59,260 bases of DNA from Caldilineaceae bacterium bin34 (GTDB taxonomy: Bacteria > Chloroflexota > Anaerolineae > Caldilineales > Caldilineaceae): assembly GCA_002238555.1 (NCBI GenBank), contig MPMO01000027.1, positions 1 through 59,260 on the forward strand, in the 5' to 3' direction. The notes beneath the pieces are model-generated. The model had not been told where the DNA came from, ran no database searches, and saw nothing but the letters and a program-made list of their open reading frames with translations. Positions within the stretch are counted from its first letter, which is position 1. Each line of letters begins with the position of its first letter. Positions 55,845 to 59,260 of the stretch are shown in pieces. The position numbers and the translations under genes are program-made.

Positions 55845-56618
55845 ACCCCAGGGTAGTCGGCAAGATAGACGAGGATCATCGTTCCACCTCTACCAGCAGG
55901 AGGCTGCGCAGGTCGGATCAGCACCCCTGCGGATCCACATCCTGCAAGCACTCCGGATTACCCAGAGCTCAGCCGCGGCGGCTCTCAATGCGCCCATGGC
56001 CCCCGTCCACGGTGCGGCGGTCCGTGTGGGGACAACCCTCGGACTACACCGGCGCGCCTCTACGAAGGTCTCCTCCAGGGCACCGCAATGTCAGTTGGTT
56101 CTCCTTGACGGCCAATGGTCGGCCTACTGTGCCCGGAGGTGCTGCGCTGGGTTCTTCCAGCAGCCGATGGCATCAAGGATGACGGTGGTGCCTGCCAAGT
56201 CCAGCAGGACCAGCACCTTGGGGAGTGCCGTGAGCTCATGCGACGGGGCCTCCACGGCAGTCGATTCCAGCACCAACCGGCTCTTGCAGGCGTAGGTGCT
56301 AACCGTGTGCAGGGCCGACCGACCGTGGATCCGGTCGTGCGAACGCCGGGCGGTCTGGCTGTCCAGGGCCATCACCCGACCCCAGCAGGTCGTGCAGTCC
56401 CTGCACCCACTGCGCGAACCAGGTACGGTGACCCGGCCAAACTCTTCCACCTCCACCCAGGTGTCGACACCACCGATAACGGTAGTCAAGGCCGGAAAGA
56501 GGATGGATGTGAGTGGGTGCCAGCGCGCGTGGACAATACAGTGTCGGACACGCCTTTCAGGCAAGTCCTCAGGAACGACACAATACAGGGGACCATGACG
56601 GGCACTCATCGGTGGCAA
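55845..56618 (-). mobile_element. Relic of an ISAs1-family insertion sequence
   Basis: Minus-strand frames give ISAs1 transposase pieces in order: HPLTSILFPALTTVIGGVDT, WVEVEEFGRV, VMALDSQTARRSHDRIHG, VSTYACKSRLVLESTAVEAP, ELTALPKVLVLLDLAGTTVI and LDAIGCWKN (the catalytic Asp region). Then, after a stop and frame changes, come LAVKENQLTL, GHGRIESRRG and NPECLQDVDPQGC. The C-terminal part with the final Glu is missing. The whole stretch of about 770 bases is decayed. Confidence 0.68.
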
Positions 56619-56825
56619 GAAGGAGCCCCGATCCTGGACAATCCGCCCCGCAACGGAATCTGGCGATTGCCCTGCCTTTTTGACACGGTAGCCGGTAAGG
56701 TCCGAGGCAGGGATTTAGAATAGGGAGGATTGGGACACTTCATCTTGGAAGTGGATCGGGTTCGAACACCTACGTCGCGAGCCTCCAAGGGGGCGTCTCT
56801 GCAATCTCCCTTGTCGATTCGCTTA

Positions 56826-58536
56826 TTCTATGGTTTGGACACATTTTGAGGCCTGCATCGTATGGCTGGGCCGGTTGGGGGGTGGTGTTCAGGGGCCGGC
56901 CGGCCCCGATGCGAGAGGCGGCGCGCGCCGCCACAGGCGTTCCGGCGGGATGCGACCGCGACCGGCCTCGGCATTGGCGGCGTTTCGACCTGCGGCCGAG
57001 CGGGCGGCCATGCGTTGGTGTATTTCTGCCTCCAGGTTGTGTCGCTTGCGATGGCGCAGGGAAAAGGGGCCGAGGGGACGCTCCGCCCGGAGCCGGGCCT
57101 GCCGGCGGGCCCGGAAGAGGGCGGCGAAGACCATGTTGAAATGAAAATGCAGCCCGGCCTGTGAGCGGGCCTGACAGTCGTTGAGGCCCAGGTGCTGCTT
57201 GGCCTCGCGGAAGGCAAATGCAATTGGGAAGCGGGCGCCGTAGATCCGGAAGAGGCGTTCCGGTGCCAGCTCCCGGTCGGTGCCGTCACGGAGCATGCCC
57301 TCCTTCGTCTGCGGGTCGGCCCGCGCGGCAGGACGTACACCATCTGCAGCCAGCACTGCCAGGCCTTGCCGTGCAGCACCGCGTGGTGGAGGTCGACCTG
57401 CTCGTCGTCCAGGGCCGTGCAGGTCATGCGCGCCAGGTCGCGGCGGCCGTCGTTCGTGGGGGCCGGTGCAGCTCCAGCGCCGGACCGCGTCCTTGCGCAG
57501 CCGGCCCACCGCGTGCAGGTCCCACGTTCGCACCCCCTCCACGAAGGTCCGGTGGGCGTAGCCGCCGTCGGCCGCCACCCAGCGCGTGCCGAGGCTCTCC
57601 TGGGCCCCGGCCGCGACCGCCTCCCGCAGCAGGGCCAGGGCCGCGTCGACGGTCGTCTCCCGACCGGTGGCCGCCCCGCAGGTCTGCCGGCGCGCGCGGA
57701 CGGCACCCGGGGACGGCCGGACGCAGAGAGGATAGGCGCCACCCTCCTCCACATCCACCGCGGCCAGCAGCGTGACCCCGGCCCCCAGCGGACGGCGCGG
57801 GCCATGCCGCTCCCAAACCAGCCCGTGCCCCAGGTCTGGCGCCCGCTCTTGCACACGAAGCTGGCATCCACGGCGAGCGCCGCCCCCAGCTCCTCCGGCG
57901 GCCACGGCCAGGCGCGCGAAGGGGAAGGGCCGCCCAAACCAGCGCGCATGGGTGCGCACCGACCAGCCGCCGTAGTGCTCGAGGCCGGTGAAATTGATGC
58001 GCCCCGGCAGCCACTGCAGCAGCTCCACCAGGTGGGCGAAATGGGCCGCCTGCGGTTTGCCGCAGGGCATCAGGGCGAGTATAGTACGCAGCCATCGCAC
58101 GGACCACCTCTTTCGATGACGCTTTGATCTGCATCAACGATAGCAGGTCCCGTGCGGTTTCTTTTGGGGAGTCCGGCCTCCCCCCTTGTTAAGGGTGTCC
58201 GAACAAAATATCGCATAATCAAATGGCTTGATTTGAACTGGCAAGGCCATGATTCCGTACCTGTTCCCACTCTTGGAGCACGTTGCACCCGCGATGTCCA
58301 CCTACTGGGCTGGACATATCCGGATTTCGAGCCTGTCGGCGCCCACCAGACACGTCCAGAGGTCTTGGACAGGCCGTTGGCCCTTCAGGAAGCCCACTTT
58401 TGCGACATTGTGGCTCTAGAACATTTGTTTGTATAACATTAACATCCCCTCCGATTTATCCACTGGTCAGGCCGATAGTCCCATAAATACCGAAAAGGGA
58501 GCGTGAAACCGGCTCAAAACTGTCCAAACCATAGAA
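56826..58536 (-). mobile_element. IS4-like insertion sequence with terminal inverted repeats
   Basis: The left end TTCTATGGTTTGGACACA, then TTTTGAG (56826-56850) is matched in inverted orientation by CTCAAAACTGTCCAAACC, then ATAGAA (58513-58536), with one gap. The bases TTA flank both ends (56823-56825 and 58537-58539), a possible 3-base target duplication. Length is about 1.7 kb. A transposase frame occupies the minus strand inside it. A relic of a similar right end is at 17026-17047. The right end lies 19 bases before the MFS start. Confidence 0.75.
56889..58100 (-). pseudogene. IS4-like transposase, multiply frameshifted
   Basis: The coding sense alternates between two minus frames. Frame A gives LVELLQWLPGRINFTGLEHY. 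Frame B gives LAVDASFVCKSGRQTWGTGW (first catalytic Asp). Frame A gives GTRWVAADGGYAHRTFVEGV (second Asp). Frame B gives TALDDEQVDLHHAVLHGKAW. Frame A then gives ARFPIAFAFREAKQHLGLND with the catalytic Glu, and FHFNMVFAALF. This is the IS4-type DDE order. Four or more shifts mean no functional protein, unless the GC-rich stretch contains sequencing errors. It sits inside the inverted repeats at 56826-58536. Confidence 0.7.
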
Positions 58537-58555
58537 TTAATAGATCATCAATTCA

Positions 58556-58999
58556 ATGTTCCAGCAGTATGCCTCTCTATCCAAAACGCAAATCCGCTCC
58601 GGATTGAAGTGGCTGTATCTGGAAGGCATTGCCTCCATGGGAATGGGTGGTGTCGTTGCGAACGGATTCCTGACGGCGTATGCCTTGTTGCTGGGGGGCA
58701 ATGTCTTTCAGGTGGGTTTTGTGGGTGCCGCCCCCTTTATCTTCCAACCGCTGCAACTGGTCTTTGCGCCGGTGACGGATTATCTGCGCCGGCGTAAAAT
58801 GCTTGCCCTGTTGCCCTGGATCCTGGTGATCCTGCTTTGGGTTCCGGTTGCCCTTTTGCCGTTCTCCGACCTGACGGGACGCCGTCAGGTCGTCGGACTC
58901 ATGGCGATTGTCAGCGCGCAGGGAATCTTGCGGCCCCTCATCGCCATCAATTGGCAGAGCTGGTTGCGGGATCTGATTCCCGGCCCGGTGATGGGAACG
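58556..58999 (+). pseudogene. MFS-type transporter N-terminus, truncated by an ISAs1 copy
   Basis: About 148 residues are intact: LKWLYLEGIASMGMGGVVAN, GGNVFQVGFVGAAPFIFQPL and LRRRKMLALLPWILVILLWV, then the start of the fourth membrane segment. The reading frame then enters the ISAs1 end at 59000. It is the first third of a major-facilitator-like permease. Its native promoter region was also replaced by the IS4-like element ending 19 bases before the ATG, so it is inactivated at both ends. Confidence 0.65.
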
Positions 59000-59260
59000 C
59001 AGGGCAAACGCAAAGTCGGATTTAGGGCAGGGCAGCAGCCAGAATCCAGGGTTGGCGTCCGATGCGGTCGCGCAACAGCCCGATGGACACATGCGTACTG
59101 AAATGCTGCTGAAGCGTGCGCAGCATGTTCAGGGCGGCCCGGCGCAGGATGCCCATGACGGCGGGGGCGTGCCCCGTGCGCATGCGGCAGTCGTCCTCGC
59201 GGAACTGCATGTCCAGGGTGCGGTGCAGGCCGTTCTCCACGCCCCAGTGGCCGCGGACGA
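59000..59260 (-). mobile_element. ISAs1-family insertion sequence, right-hand part (runs off the window)
   Basis: The end CAGGGCAAACGCAAAGTCGG at 59000 is the likely terminal repeat, similar to the one at 20789. The minus-strand transposase C-terminus reads VRGHWGVENGLH (with the catalytic Glu), then LDMQFREDDCRMRTGHAPAV and LRRAALNMLRTL, stop at 59022-59024. The frame is open to the window edge. It is a different copy from the relics at 20789 and 55845, and this one looks intact. Confidence 0.78.

Overview
This is a GC-rich window from a free-living or host-associated bacterium. The housekeeping and catabolic genes are intact and densely packed. They are interrupted by accessory blocks full of toxin-antitoxin genes, restriction-modification genes, transposase relics and frameshifted paralogues. 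Three sugar ABC uptake systems, Tat-type lipoprotein binding proteins, Uma2 and Rpn nucleases, a FadN-type beta-oxidation enzyme and many Gfo/Idh- and FAD-type oxidoreductases would fit Chloroflexota (Caldilineae-like or SAR202-like). There is no rRNA or other marker here, so that placement is only an inference.

Layout. 1-1496: an unidentified gene end, then a truncated and an intact Gfo/Idh/MocA oxidoreductase on the minus strand. 1.8-8.3 kb: recO, a 67-bp direct repeat around long poly-C tracts, adenine deaminase, and a MalF/MalG/binding-protein sugar importer without an ATPase. 9.0-17.1 kb is an accessory island: a nucleotidyltransferase (AbiEii-like) pair with a frameshift, a broken DUF433 antitoxin, a divergent dihydroorotate-dehydrogenase-like protein, HicBA, and a duplicated module made of the tail of a large DNA methylase plus a Uma2 endonuclease, where one Uma2 copy has lost its catalytic core. 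17.2-20.6 kb (minus): a second sugar importer, again without an ATPase. 20.8-24.2 kb: an ISAs1 relic, a DegT aminotransferase with a polysaccharide deacetylase, and a TnpB tail. 24.5-31.5 kb: a DUF3500 lipoprotein, an 8-oxoguanine-deaminase-type amidohydrolase, a GPP34 protein, two aminotransferases and a TSUP permease.

31.9-45.1 kb: an Rpn-type nuclease, an EcsC-like protein, and then the most distinctive feature, a family of double-domain GNAT acetyltransferases. There are four apparently intact copies, one frameshifted copy and one internally deleted scar. The ribose-type ABC operon (binding protein, fused ATPase, two permeases) lies inside this family. 45.1-49.8 kb: fadN-like, thiolase and MDR dehydrogenase genes, probably one acyl-CoA catabolic operon. 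50.0-52.4 kb: a compact type II restriction-modification pair with overlapping genes, the endonuclease resembling XcyI. 52.5-55.8 kb: an unusual 1084-residue double FAD-oxidoreductase with a repeat-rich tail. 55.8-59.26 kb: an ISAs1 relic, a decayed IS4-like element with clear terminal inverted repeats, and an MFS gene hit on both sides by insertions.

How the genes work together. The intact genes describe an organotroph that imports sugars, salvages purines, oxidises acyl-CoAs and transaminates amino acids. The accessory blocks show repeated gain and decay of defence and addiction modules. No tRNA, rRNA or CRISPR array was recognised.
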